DNA of 46,527 bases from Crocinitomicaceae bacterium (GCA_002713215.1 PAVO01000033.1:1-46527), one strand, 5' to 3'. Counted from the first letter of the stretch, positions 24,716 to 33,477 are shown. Translations and numbers: made by a program. Notes: generated from the letters alone by a model not told the origin.

Positions 24716-26191
24716 TTACCTTGGAGTATCGAAGAAATCCCTGGCCCTGGTTCCCTGAGAACCTCCCGGATCAGTTTGATCAAGGTCGTATTGAACGGTG
24801 TTACGTTTCTGCAGAACCATTTCCCAACGATAGTTTTGAATCTCTCCAAAAACCGTAGAGTGAAGAAGCTCATAGTCATTGGTAATCAGATCACTATCGT
24901 AAAATATAAACCTCCCGTTCGATTGATTTCCGATACGATAATATTGCCAAATCTCGTATGGGTAGGAGTTAGGTTCACTTGGAACTTCCACCCTGGAATT
25001 GGGAGGGCCATATTTAAGATAAACCCTTCCCCGGTCGGTTTGATATCCTTTCTTTATTGATGTGCCAAAATTGTAATTAACCTTTCTAACCTGATCCTGA
25101 TATTTGGTCCAATCGGTGGCGGGGTCCAACGAGTTTCTTACATTCCAGAAATGGAATAAAAACTGCTTTAAAAGCAATGGGTTATGCTCAACCTTTTTAC
25201 CTGTTTGGTTATCGATAAATTTTTGCTCACCCATATCAGCAATTGGTCGTACCGAGCGTACATAGTCTATTAATGAATCTACATTGTCGTATGGGTTTAC
25301 AAAAGTTTGTGTAACGTCAATCTGGTCCAGCTCAATGGCAGTCACATCCATTTTAGGGTTATGCCTTTGAAGAAAAATCGATTGATTGCTTTTTAAAATA
25401 TTGTTTTTATCCCTTACCTCTACAATCAGGTAGTAATTCCCGGTTTTAAGCCTTTCAATATTAAATTTTCGCAGCACAATTCCAACCTTACCCGGTGTTT
25501 GCCTGATATAACCAATAAAATTTGGATTTGGAGCCAAACTCTGGCTATTGGCAATGTAGTATTTAATCAGGTATTTCTCGTTGTTCAGGCTCTTATCCGC
25601 GTTGTATATTTCGGTATAGAACATGAGCTCGTTCTTCGACTCCGGATAAAAATCGGAAACATTTGGAATAACATCAATTCCACTCTTGGTAAACTGGCCT
25701 TTACTCTCCGTTTTAGAATATTTTTCAACCAATTCTATGGTACTCATTGACAAGCTATCGGCAGGATAGTTTACCGTTAGGTCCTGTTCGGAGCTAAAAC
25801 CATCAACATCAGAATTTAAGTCTTTGATTTTAATAATCATTTTGTAATTCCCATTGGGAAGGGCAATTCTTTGTTGATCGAGAAAATTGACTTTTGGACT
25901 TAGTGAGTCTTTTAACTCAGGCCCCTGCAATTCATATTTGTCAAATTGTTTTACCTCATCATTTTGCTTAAAAACGAAGGTAACTTCAATCCTGGATTGA
26001 AATTTTCCGGCTTCATTTTTTAAATATTTTGCACTGTTACCATTTACGGAAAGATACGTTTCAATATAGGGGCCTTTATTGGGTGCATAAAACATACTGT
26101 ACGAGAAGTATGCTTGAAGTCTATCCTGGCTAAAAGCCGACAAACCCAACAAAACAAACAATACCGAGATATATACCGAGATTCTGCGCAT
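24716..26191 (-). CDS. GWxTD-domain secreted protein
   Basis: The ATG at 26191 gives a clear signal peptide (MRRISVYISVLFVLLGLSAFSQ); a TTG at 26206 is rejected because it only adds hydrophobic residues ahead of it. About 491 residues. The C-terminal region carries the GWxTD-family pattern (RVYLKYGPPNSRVEVPSEP, YEIWQYYRIGNQSNGRFIFYD, and EIQNYRWE). The middle is beta-rich with repeated GNYKMIIKIKDLNSD/GNYYLIVEVRDKNN units that resemble Ig-like folds. The family is restricted largely to Bacteroidota and its function is not known; location is periplasm or outer membrane. A terminator follows immediately. Confidence 0.82.
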   Translation of the reverse strand: MRRISVYISVLFVLLGLSAFSQDRLQAYFSYSMFYAPNKGPYIETYLSVNGNSAKYLKNEAGKFQSRIEVTFVFKQNDEVKQFDKYELQGPELKDSLSPKVNFLDQQRIALPNGNYKMIIKIKDLNSDVDGFSSEQDLTVNYPADSLSMSTIELVEKYSKTESKGQFTKSGIDVIPNVSDFYPESKNELMFYTEIYNADKSLNNEKYLIKYYIANSQSLAPNPNFIGYIRQTPGKVGIVLRKFNIERLKTGNYYLIVEVRDKNNILKSNQSIFLQRHNPKMDVTAIELDQIDVTQTFVNPYDNVDSLIDYVRSVRPIADMGEQKFIDNQTGKKVEHNPLLLKQFLFHFWNVRNSLDPATDWTKYQDQVRKVNYNFGTSIKKGYQTDRGRVYLKYGPPNSRVEVPSEPNSYPYEIWQYYRIGNQSNGRFIFYDSDLITNDYELLHSTVFGEIQNYRWEMVLQKRNTVQYDLDQTDPGGSQGTRARDFFDTPR

Positions 26192-26203
26192 TAAAACCAC
26201 CAG

Positions 26204-26211
26204 CAAAATTA
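26204..26211 (-). promoter_or_regulatory. -7 box for the GWxTD gene
   Basis: On the minus strand TAATTTTG, followed by C, matches TAnnTTTG. The predicted transcript start lies about 7 bases further on, only a few bases before the ATG at 26191; no -33 box is obvious. Confidence 0.4.
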
Positions 26212-26383
26212 CATAAATAGAAACCTACAGGGCTCATTTTGAGTAAACGGTTCAAATCTTTGTTTCATCTGTAGAATAAGGTCATACAAGGGCAATTATT
26301 AACCTTTGAATCATAATAAGAGATTTTAACTTATCCAGTGAATAATTGTCTGTTGATCTACACAAATTAGAAAGGCTTATGAA

Positions 26384-26391
26384 TACTTTTG
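26384..26391 (+). promoter_or_regulatory. -7 box for thioredoxin
   Basis: TACTTTTG matches TAnnTTTG, 45 bases before the ATG at 26437. No TTTG sits at the exact -33 spacing. Downstream, AAAGGAG a few bases before the ATG is an unusually good Shine-Dalgarno sequence for this organism group, consistent with high expression. Confidence 0.5.
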
Positions 26392-26436
26392 TTGTCTATT
26401 TATTAATAATCAGTTCATACACTAAAGGAGAATAAA

Positions 26437-26754
26437 ATGGCACTAGAATTTACAGATGGCAATTTCCAGGAAGAGGCGCTAAACACAGATAAACCAGTGA
26501 TCGTTGATTTTTGGGCAGAATGGTGCGGACCATGTAAAATGGTTGGACCACTTGTACAGCAAATTGCCGAAGAATATGACGGAAAGGCAGTGGTTGGAAA
26601 GTTAAATGTTGATTTAAACCCGGAAACAGCTGGGAAATATGGAATCCGCTCTATTCCTACAATTTTGTACTTAAAGAATGGCGAAATTGTGGATAAACAA
26701 GTTGGAGCCGTGCCTAAAGATGTATTAGTTAAAAAGCTTGAAGCGCAGCTTTAA
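26437..26754 (+). CDS. trxA: Thioredoxin
   Basis: 105 residues, standard length. The active site is WCGPCK (29-34), preceded by VIVDFWAEW and followed by the cis-proline loop IPTILYLKNG. It reduces protein disulfides in the cytoplasm using thioredoxin reductase. No signal peptide. The ATG at 26437 has an AGGAG Shine-Dalgarno sequence and an upstream -7 box, and a terminator follows at 26780-26806, so it is probably monocistronic and strongly expressed. Confidence 0.97.
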   Translation: MALEFTDGNFQEEALNTDKPVIVDFWAEWCGPCKMVGPLVQQIAEEYDGKAVVGKLNVDLNPETAGKYGIRSIPTILYLKNGEIVDKQVGAVPKDVLVKKLEAQL

Positions 26755-26779
26755 TAATAGATTCATTAGTTAGATTTGA

Positions 26780-26806
26780 AGTCCCGTTTTTTACGGGACT
26801 TTTTTT
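26780..26806 (+). terminator. Terminator of trxA, ending exactly at the next start codon
   Basis: AGTCCCGT (26780-26787) and ACGGGACT (26793-26800), loop of 5, followed by a run of T to 26806. The ATG of the DUF58 gene begins at 26807, the base after the T-run. Confidence 0.9.
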
Positions 26807-27739
26807 ATGTCTTCAATCGATCAAAATATAGTTAGGCAATTCTCGAGTCTCGACCTTTTTGCACGCCAGGTGGTAGAAGGCTTTTTAACGGGAATGCACA
26901 AATCTCCTTTTCATGGTTTTTCGGTAGAGTTTGCCGAACATCGTCAGTATAATTCGGGTGAATCCATTCGGCACATTGATTGGAAATTGTATGGGAGAAC
27001 TGAGAAGTTATTTGTAAAAAAATATGAAGAAGAAACCAACCTAAGGTGCCAGTTGGTTATTGATTCTTCCTCAAGCATGTACTTTCCGTTCAACAATTCC
27101 AGTGCAGAGGAGGGGCAGCGTAACAAGCTCGATTTCTCGGTACATGCGGCGGCTAGTTTGGTCCACCTATTTTCGAGGCAACGCGATGCGGTAGGACTTA
27201 CTTCGTTTGCAGAACACATCGACTTGCATTTACCTTCACTTTCCAATTTAAAACACCGTCACAGGGTGTTTCTTGAATTGGAAAACATGTTGAAGGAGGA
27301 GAGAATGAATCGTAAATCGAACCTGGCCGATACCCTTCATCACGTTTCGGAAAAGATCCACAAACGATCGATGGTCATTGTTTTTTCGGATTTGTTCGAT
27401 AACTCGGAAAAAAGCCTTGATGATTTATTCGCTGCCTTCCAACATCTGCGACACAACAAACATGAAGTTGTTTTATTTAATGTAATGGATGGGCAGTTGG
27501 AACGCGAACTTAATTTTGAAGACAGGCCCTACACGTTTATTGATCCGGAAACAGGAGAACAATTGAAATTAAATCCATTGTCGCTTCGGGAGCAATATCA
27601 GCAGAAGTTAAAGGAATTTGAGCATGAAATTGACCTGAAGTGCGGACAAAATCAGATTGATTATGTAGAGGTTGATATTGCCGATGGATTCTACCCGGTA
27701 TTACTTTCCTTCCTCGCTAAGCGAAACAAAATGCAATAA
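26807..27739 (+). CDS. DUF58-domain protein (vWA-like)
   Basis: 310 residues, cytoplasmic. It shows the DUF58 signature: LFARQVVEGFLTGMHKSPFHGFSVEFAEHRQYNSGESIRHIDWKLYGRTEKLFVKKYEEE (about 18-75), with the MIDAS-like metal motif IDSSSSM (about 88-94). DUF58 proteins bind divalent metal through a von Willebrand A fold and usually travel with a MoxR AAA+ ATPase; no MoxR gene is seen here. The ATG at 26807 is the only good start that keeps the full domain, yet it lies against the trxA terminator, so expression would depend on readthrough or an undetected promoter. An intergenic palindrome element follows. Confidence 0.85.
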   Translation: MSSIDQNIVRQFSSLDLFARQVVEGFLTGMHKSPFHGFSVEFAEHRQYNSGESIRHIDWKLYGRTEKLFVKKYEEETNLRCQLVIDSSSSMYFPFNNSSAEEGQRNKLDFSVHAAASLVHLFSRQRDAVGLTSFAEHIDLHLPSLSNLKHRHRVFLELENMLKEERMNRKSNLADTLHHVSEKIHKRSMVIVFSDLFDNSEKSLDDLFAAFQHLRHNKHEVVLFNVMDGQLERELNFEDRPYTFIDPETGEQLKLNPLSLREQYQQKLKEFEHEIDLKCGQNQIDYVEVDIADGFYPVLLSFLAKRNKMQ

Positions 27740-27772
27740 AAACGCACAGTTTAAGGATTATGTGGGAATAGC

Positions 27773-27863
27773 CGTCATTCTATGTTTGACAAGGAACCAA
27801 CGAGGGAGCTCAGTGAAACTAATCTAGTCTTATTTCTAGATTGCTGTTTTCGCAGGAATGACG
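27773..27863. repeat. Intergenic palindromic element, copy A
   Basis: Outer arms CGTCATTC (27773-27780) and GAATGACG (27856-27863) enclose inner arms AATCTAG (27821-27827) and CTAGATT (27836-27842). A second copy with the same outer arms and AATCT/AGATT centre lies at 32060-32207. I recall related palindromes from many Bacteroidota intergenic regions. It is gene-free and may be a small transposable unit. Confidence 0.7.
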
Positions 27864-27921
27864 TTTCCTTTAATATGGTAGTTTCTTTAACCCATATATT
27901 CTTTAATAGTGCCATAAAAAA

Positions 27922-27955
27922 AGCCCTTCTTCCGATAACTATCGGAAGAAGGGCT
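27922..27955 (-). terminator. Terminator of the small membrane protein gene
   Basis: Sixteen-base complementary arms AGCCCTTCTTCCGATA (27922-27937) and its reverse complement (27940-27955), followed on the minus strand by a T-run. It lies 24 bp after the stop of the 40-residue protein gene. Confidence 0.85.
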
Positions 27956-27979
27956 CTCCAATGTGTTTTGATTTTTTTT

Positions 27980-28102
27980 CTAGGTAAAGATTAACACCGC
28001 AGCAATGCAAGCAATTGCTGCAATGGTATAAACTATTGAAAAATTAATGGCACCTCCATCTTCGTATGGAGCTTCTGGGTATTTATCTTCTTCGTGTGAC
28101 AT
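27980..28102 (-). CDS. 40-residue single-span membrane protein
   Basis: A short gene of 41 codons, from ATG at 28102 to a TAG at 27980-27982. The product begins MSHEEDKYPEAPYEDGG and continues as one hydrophobic helix (about 18-39: INFSIVYTIAAIACIAAVLIF) that ends at the C-terminus, so it is a tail-anchored protein with an acidic soluble N-terminus. Support beyond the open frame: an AAGGAAG Shine-Dalgarno-like sequence a few bases upstream, and a strong terminator 24 bp after the stop. No family recognised. Function unknown; small single-span proteins often modulate membrane complexes. Confidence 0.7.
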   Translation of the reverse strand: MSHEEDKYPEAPYEDGGAINFSIVYTIAAIACIAAVLIFT

Positions 28103-28181
28103 AAGACTTCCTTAATTGGGCCGCTAAATTAGTGCAAAGAATAATTGTATAAAAAAATTACTACAATAATTATTGAACTTC

Positions 28182-29348
28182 TTATTGTTTGAATAATCTA
28201 ATGAGCAGTATAATTACAATAGCAAGAAGAGTAAAAGCTATTCCGTAAAAAGTTTTATCGCTTAACGGTGTCTGCTCAGATTCTTCTGTAGAGCTATTTT
28301 CTCCTGTAAGATCATAATGCGGAATGGTTTGCGAAGACTCGTTTTCCATTCGGGCTATATTTTTGCTAATGCTATCTTCAATGTCCATATAGAGTCTGTA
28401 ATACCTAAGCGAAGCCAAGCTATTTTCCAGTTCGGTTTCAATGTGACTCAACAGTTCGTAGCTCTTAGACAAGGCAGAGAGGGAACCTGACTTTTTAGCC
28501 AAATTCAAACTTTCAAGCCCGGTAGATTTAGCCAATTCCAGCTCATTATTGTAAAGGTAGATTCTTGAAATATTACGGAGCACAATGCTTTGATTGTACT
28601 TGTCTTCCTGCCGTTTGTCGATGGTTAGGGATTTTTGGTAGTAATGCATGGCGGTGTTGTATTCTTTCAGTTTTTCGAAAAGGAATCCCAGGTTGTTGTA
28701 ATCGACGCTCAGGTTTCGTATATCACCATATACCGAGTCGATGTAGGCAGCGTCGCTATAATATTTAAACGCGATATCGTATTTTTCCAATTCTTCATAA
28801 ATATTACCAATGTTGGTGTACGCTGTTGCAAGGCCTAGCGAATCATTGGTTGCAATTCGGTTTTTTATTACTCTTCTACCGTATTCAAGTGCCAGCTCCG
28901 GGTTGTTCAATCGTTCAAATACAACTCCAATGCTCGACATCACCGTCGTCATTTTTTTGATGTTGTTTACCTTGGCATAAGCTTTATAACTCGCCTGAAA
29001 ATGATTTAGAGCTTCAGCAAAACGACTGAGTTCAAGGAGGAAGTTCCCCACATACAAATGAACACTTCCCCTTAATTCATCATCGGTATAATTCATGAGC
29101 AATTGCTCGGCATTTGACGAGTACTCCAGTGCTTTGCCGATATCTCCCTGGTTGTAATACTCCAGTGCAATTTTTAAGCTAAGCTTGATTTTTTCGTCGC
29201 TATTGGTAGAGTTTTCAATCTGCTTTTTAAACTGCTTTATTTCAGAAGATTGAGCCAATGTGGTATGAAGTGACCCTAAGCCGAGAATTAAGATGACCAG
29301 GAGGATGCTAATAGCATTAATTCGGCTTATGTTAGCGAATAACTTCAT
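28182..29348 (-). CDS. TPR-repeat protein with C-terminal membrane segment
   Basis: 388 residues. N-terminal signal sequence (INAISILLVILILGLGSLHTTLAQ), then about six tetratricopeptide repeats (roughly 50-320, with GDIGKALEY, NYNLG-like and EKLKEYNTAMHYYQKSL units), a charged linker (about 330-365), and one transmembrane helix (FYGIAFTLLAIVIILLIRLF) at the very end. This is the layout of the sensor half of Bacteroidota TPR-type signalling proteins, but no kinase or DNA-binding domain follows, as only KQ remains after the helix. It could be a periplasmic scaffold or a truncated sensor. Divergent from the CAP-domain gene at 29421, 72 bp away. Confidence 0.8.
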   Translation of the reverse strand: MKLFANISRINAISILLVILILGLGSLHTTLAQSSEIKQFKKQIENSTNSDEKIKLSLKIALEYYNQGDIGKALEYSSNAEQLLMNYTDDELRGSVHLYVGNFLLELSRFAEALNHFQASYKAYAKVNNIKKMTTVMSSIGVVFERLNNPELALEYGRRVIKNRIATNDSLGLATAYTNIGNIYEELEKYDIAFKYYSDAAYIDSVYGDIRNLSVDYNNLGFLFEKLKEYNTAMHYYQKSLTIDKRQEDKYNQSIVLRNISRIYLYNNELELAKSTGLESLNLAKKSGSLSALSKSYELLSHIETELENSLASLRYYRLYMDIEDSISKNIARMENESSQTIPHYDLTGENSSTEESEQTPLSDKTFYGIAFTLLAIVIILLIRLFKQ

Positions 29349-29420
29349 TGACTACAAAAGTGTTAGAAATTTTTATTTAGGTATAATTCAAAGCAGGAGA
29401 TTCGAATTACTTTCGTTGAA

Positions 29421-31967
29421 GTGAATAACTGGATTTTATTAATACTTCTACATCTACCTTTATTAGGGATTACACAGTCCAAAACGGATAGATTAGATAT
29501 TGGTTCACTGAACTATAAATTGTTGGAGCAATCCATTTTAGATCAAATCAACCAGATTAGGGTAAATAATGGGAAGACGAAACTATATCCGGATTCATTA
29601 CTATTGGAAACCGCGCAAAACCAGTCCAACTACCTGGCTATTTCTGGCAATTTTTCACACTATCAAAAGATCAATAAATCATTAAGAGACCCGCAGTTGA
29701 GAAGTGAGTTTTTTGGTGCTGATGAAATGATGATTGGAGAAAACATTCTCTTTCTTCCGGTTGGCAGTAAATCTCTAAACAGCAAGCTAAGAGGTGCCAG
29801 TGCTACTTACAGTAACTATGCACATGAAATAGCGGAACTATGGCTGAGTAATGTGCCCGATAAATCCAATTTAAATTCTGATGAATATGCAATTTCAGCG
29901 GTTTCAATAAAATTGAATGAAACCATGGATACCCTTTTTGTGGTTCAGGTTTTTGGTGCTCCAATTGCAGATTATGAGTACGTACGTTCTAAAACTTCGT
30001 TTCCCTATTCAACCCTTGATGGAAACAAGAGTATGCGTTTGTTGGCGCCCAAGATCAAATCTCCCAAAAAATATCCTTACGGCATAAAAACTCCCCAGCG
30101 ATTTTCAGATTGTCCGAAACCAACAAAAAAACGATGGATGGAGGTAGACGCCAGTTTGACAATTACCAGAGACAAAATGCTGTTTTGCGTGTACGAATTG
30201 AACCAAGTCAGAAGGTTCTTTTCTGGTCCCAAGGATGGGCTGGCAGTTGAACTTATCTCTTTTGAGAACCAGTTTAATTGTGATGGTAAAAACGTAGAAC
30301 AGGCTAATACCAGGAATGGATTTAGCTACCTGGACGGAAGGTTAATGAAACCGGTTTATAGAAATGAAATTGAAAAACAACGATTGGAGTTACAAGAAAA
30401 AGCGAGTAAGCAAAAATCGAATTCAGAGGAGAAAAACTGCAACTACTTTAAACTGGGTAAAACCCCTGAAAATTTCACTGATTATCCCTACGAAGTAAAA
30501 CTTCATTATATCAGGAATAAGAAGTTTTGCGTTCAGGTTGAATTCGATCTGCATTGTGGTGAATTATTGGTTTACAAGCCTGCTACATTACCTGTTAAGT
30601 ATACCATAGATACGGTAAAATATGTGCCTGTATCCAGGCAAACGAGTTTAACTGTTGACGTAGGTTTCGAAAAAAATGCGGTGGAGTTTAACGGTGCTGA
30701 CATGGAAGAACTTCTGGTTCAATTGAAGAACAAAGAGTTTTTAGTTAACTCCATTCGGATAGATGCATTTTCCTCCATTGAAGGAACTCGATCTGCTAAT
30801 GAAAAATTATTTAAAAAGCGAGCAGAGGTGCTAGTCGCTGAATTGGAGAAACACCAGAAAGGAAGCATTAAATACACCTTAAAATCACAAGAAAACTGGG
30901 ACCTGTTTTATAAGCAGGTAGATACTACCGAGTATTATTCTATGAAAGTGTGGAAGCGGGATCGGGTGAAACAATATTTTAAAGATTCTGTCAATGCGAT
31001 CCAATTTAAACCTTTTTTCAAAGATCAGAGAAAGGCTAAGATTACTTTAACCATTACACCGGTACAAAACAACAAGTGGAAGCAACTGATGGCCAGAACG
31101 GAATGGAATTCCATAATGGGTGTCTTTAATCAATCGGGAAATATCGACGACGAACAGTTGCAACGATTGGACATTATTCAATGCTACTTACAAAGGGTCA
31201 AAGTAGAAGATAAGTCCTTGGTTGACCCCCAGGAATTGGTGATTCCACAACTTAAAGAGTTTTCGAAGGCTAATTACCGTAACTACCTGTTTGGCATTCA
31301 AAATGGGAAGACCTATGATGCTGCTATTGCCGTAGAGAAATTAAAAAAATGGAATTCTAAACTTCAGGAGAGGGAAGTAGATTACAATATAAAGGCAATC
31401 ATAGCGAACCATTCAGACGAGTTTTCTTCGAAAGAAAAGATCATTTTGATTCGAAGTCTTGTTTCTGAGTTAAAGGCCCAGGAAGCAAAACAGGAGCTCA
31501 TTGATGACGTGGAAATGTGGTTTCATATTGAAATGGCTAACCTGGTTTATGGAGGCCATGAGGTCAATTACGTTAAAAAGGCCATGCCTTCATTAAATTA
31601 TATCAAGTCAAACTATTGCAAAAAGGACAGCAGCTATTCCAGAAAAATGGAACTGGCCAAGTACTACATATCTTTTGAACAGTACGATTGGGCCAAGGAA
31701 TTGCTTTTGCCTTACGTAGAGGGTGACAACATTAAAAAAGAGGCTATGGCTCTGTACCTGAAGTATTGCCTGTCCTACGAATTGGAGAATTTCCCGGCAT
31801 CGTATTACATTGAGCTTAAGAAGGCTTACGAAATCTTTCCAAAGAAGCAGTGGTGCCGATTGTTTATTGGAAATTGTAAAATTCCACTCCGTGCCCTTGA
31901 TTGGCCTTCAACCAGAGCCCTTTATTGCGCTTCGTGTTCTGAGCTGATTGGGGAAGCCAAAAAATAA
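29421..31967 (+). CDS. Secreted CAP/SCP-domain protein with an OmpA-like segment
   Basis: The frame starts with GTG at 29421 and opens with a short signal sequence (MNNWILLILLHLPLLGITQS). 848 residues. The N-terminal CAP/SCP-1-like domain (about 35-175) has the DQINQIRVNNGK helix, SGNFSHYQ, GENILF and YAHEIAELWLS, which carry the family's His/Glu positions (a canonical first His is replaced in parts; H and E are seen). A second section around residues 400-480 resembles an OmpA-like peptidoglycan-binding fold (SIRIDAFSSIEGTRSANEKLFKKRAEV). The remainder is TPR-like helical. CAP proteins are secreted with diverse binding roles; peptidoglycan attachment is inference. A -7-like TACTTTCG precedes the GTG. 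Confidence 0.65.
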   Translation: MNNWILLILLHLPLLGITQSKTDRLDIGSLNYKLLEQSILDQINQIRVNNGKTKLYPDSLLLETAQNQSNYLAISGNFSHYQKINKSLRDPQLRSEFFGADEMMIGENILFLPVGSKSLNSKLRGASATYSNYAHEIAELWLSNVPDKSNLNSDEYAISAVSIKLNETMDTLFVVQVFGAPIADYEYVRSKTSFPYSTLDGNKSMRLLAPKIKSPKKYPYGIKTPQRFSDCPKPTKKRWMEVDASLTITRDKMLFCVYELNQVRRFFSGPKDGLAVELISFENQFNCDGKNVEQANTRNGFSYLDGRLMKPVYRNEIEKQRLELQEKASKQKSNSEEKNCNYFKLGKTPENFTDYPYEVKLHYIRNKKFCVQVEFDLHCGELLVYKPATLPVKYTIDTVKYVPVSRQTSLTVDVGFEKNAVEFNGADMEELLVQLKNKEFLVNSIRIDAFSSIEGTRSANEKLFKKRAEVLVAELEKHQKGSIKYTLKSQENWDLFYKQVDTTEYYSMKVWKRDRVKQYFKDSVNAIQFKPFFKDQRKAKITLTITPVQNNKWKQLMARTEWNSIMGVFNQSGNIDDEQLQRLDIIQCYLQRVKVEDKSLVDPQELVIPQLKEFSKANYRNYLFGIQNGKTYDAAIAVEKLKKWNSKLQEREVDYNIKAIIANHSDEFSSKEKIILIRSLVSELKAQEAKQELIDDVEMWFHIEMANLVYGGHEVNYVKKAMPSLNYIKSNYCKKDSSYSRKMELAKYYISFEQYDWAKELLLPYVEGDNIKKEAMALYLKYCLSYELENFPASYYIELKKAYEIFPKKQWCRLFIGNCKIPLRALDWPSTRALYCASCSELIGEAKK

Positions 31968-32059
31968 CTTTTCATTAAACCTCACGCATGCTGGAAGGCA
32001 GATCAAGGTTTTTGGTAGATGTGTTATAATTAGGGGTTCTTCATATTCAATTCATAGTT

Positions 32060-32207
32060 CGTCATTCCGAAAGAATAGGTGAGTCTATTGAGGGACGAAA
32101 TAGATACGAACCTTCTATACGGAATCTCATAAAAAAGTAGGAGATTCCGTACAACTATCTCACACAATCCCTTCTGGGCTTGGTTCGATCACGTTTACGG
32201 AATGACG
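32060..32207. repeat. Intergenic palindromic element, copy B
   Basis: Outer arms CGTCATTCCG (32060-32069) and CGGAATGACG (32198-32207) enclose a perfect 11-base inner hairpin, TACGGAATCTC (32118-32128) and GAGATTCCGTA (32141-32151). It has the same design as copy A but is longer and its arms are better matched. Confidence 0.75.
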
Positions 32208-32235
32208 GAATATTAGATCAGTTCAAGCAACTTCC

Positions 32236-32255
32236 AGACGCTTTCTGAAGCGTCT
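32236..32255 (+). terminator. Terminator between the CAP-domain gene and the MFS gene
   Basis: AGACGCTT (32236-32243) and AAGCGTCT (32248-32255), loop TCTG, followed on the plus strand by TCTTTTATTC. The T-rich run overlaps the stop codon of the convergent MFS gene (32260). Confidence 0.65.
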
Positions 32256-32259
32256 TCTT

Positions 32260-33477
32260 TTATTCTATAATCGACTGACTTGAAGTCATTCTGAACTTAA
32301 TAATCAGTGCTGAAATGAAGGTAAGTGAAGCAATTACAATAAATGCAGAGTCAATGTTTAAGAGGTCTGCAATTATTCCTGTAAGCACGGCTCCAACTGC
32401 ATATCCTAAATCTCTCCAAAGTCTAAAAATTCCTATGCTCTTAGCCCGGTCTTTTGGATTTGTATTTTCGGCTATGGAAGCAAGAAAAGTGGGGTATACC
32501 ATAGCGGTTCCCCAACCAAGAACAATGGATAGAATTATATATTGAAATAACGAGTTTGCCCAGATAAATAGAAACAAAGTAATGGCTTGTAATAGCATGC
32601 CCCAAAAGAGCATTTTGCGCTTGGAGTATTGATCGGACATTTTTCCTGTAAACAATTGTCCAATGCCCCATACTGCTGGGTAAATGGCAGTAATAATTCC
32701 AATTTCTTCAACGGTAAACTGTTTGCTGGCTAAGAGCATGGGAAAGATTCCCCAAACCATTCCGTCGTTGAGGTTATTTACTAGTCCGGCTTGCGAAACT
32801 GAGCCCAGGTTTTTGTGCTTCCAGCTGGTATCCCAGAAGATGTTTCCGAGCAATGGAATTGAATTCGATTCAGATTCTTTGGAAACGTGGTGAAGGGTGT
32901 CCTTTATTAGGAAAATGCTTGTAAGCAACCCCAGAAGAACCAGGGCAATTCCGATATAAAATGGATAGGGTCTTAGCCCATAAGAATGAGCAATATACCC
33001 CGTCAAAAAAGCAACAACCCCAACCGAAAGGTAACCTGCGAATTCGTTGATTCCCATAGCAAACCCTCGTTGCTTTTCTCCAACCAGGTCTATTTTCATT
33101 ACAACGGTACTGCTCCAGGTAAGCCCCTGATTTATACCTAGCAGTACGTTCGCAAGAATGATCCAATTCCAATTGGGGGCCATCATCAACACAAAGGGAA
33201 TAGGCAGCCCAATAACCCATCCAGCAACGAGCAAGTTTTTTCTCCCAAATTGGTTGGCGAGTGAACCGGTGTAGTAATTGGTTAGGGCTTTTGTAATTCC
33301 AAAAACAACAATGAAGGAAAGAACCGCCGTCTTTACAACTAACCCAAACTCATTTTCTGCAATTTCGGGTAGGATGGATCTTTCTAACCCGACCATTCCA
33401 CCAACAAATGCGTTGACGATAACCAGGAGCGTAAATTGTTGCCAATTTTCCTTTAATCCTAATTCTACTTTATTCAT
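32260..33477 (-). CDS. MFS transporter
   Basis: 405 residues with about 12 hydrophobic helices in two halves; the TM1-start GGMVGLERSILPEIAE and the loop 2-3 motif GSLANQFGRKNLLVAG (an MFS G-x-x-D-R-x-G-R variant) identify the superfamily, and a second GKMSDQYSKRKML begins the C-terminal half. Substrate is not readable from sequence. It is the last gene of the minus-strand cluster, 35 bp after the SGNH gene, so it may export a product of the carbamoyltransferase pathway or be unrelated. Start ATG at 33477. Confidence 0.88.
   Translation of the reverse strand: MNKVELGLKENWQQFTLLVIVNAFVGGMVGLERSILPEIAENEFGLVVKTAVLSFIVVFGITKALTNYYTGSLANQFGRKNLLVAGWVIGLPIPFVLMMAPNWNWIILANVLLGINQGLTWSSTVVMKIDLVGEKQRGFAMGINEFAGYLSVGVVAFLTGYIAHSYGLRPYPFYIGIALVLLGLLTSIFLIKDTLHHVSKESESNSIPLLGNIFWDTSWKHKNLGSVSQAGLVNNLNDGMVWGIFPMLLASKQFTVEEIGIITAIYPAVWGIGQLFTGKMSDQYSKRKMLFWGMLLQAITLFLFIWANSLFQYIILSIVLGWGTAMVYPTFLASIAENTNPKDRAKSIGIFRLWRDLGYAVGAVLTGIIADLLNIDSAFIVIASLTFISALIIKFRMTSSQSIIE

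Noticed and set aside
24571-24858. Plus-strand open frame across the GWxTD gene end
   Set aside because: It is antisense to the GWxTD coding region and includes its terminator.
27782-27994. Plus-strand open frame of about 70 codons after the DUF58 gene
   Set aside because: It runs through the palindromic element, the terminator and the opposite small gene, and has no protein-like domain signal.
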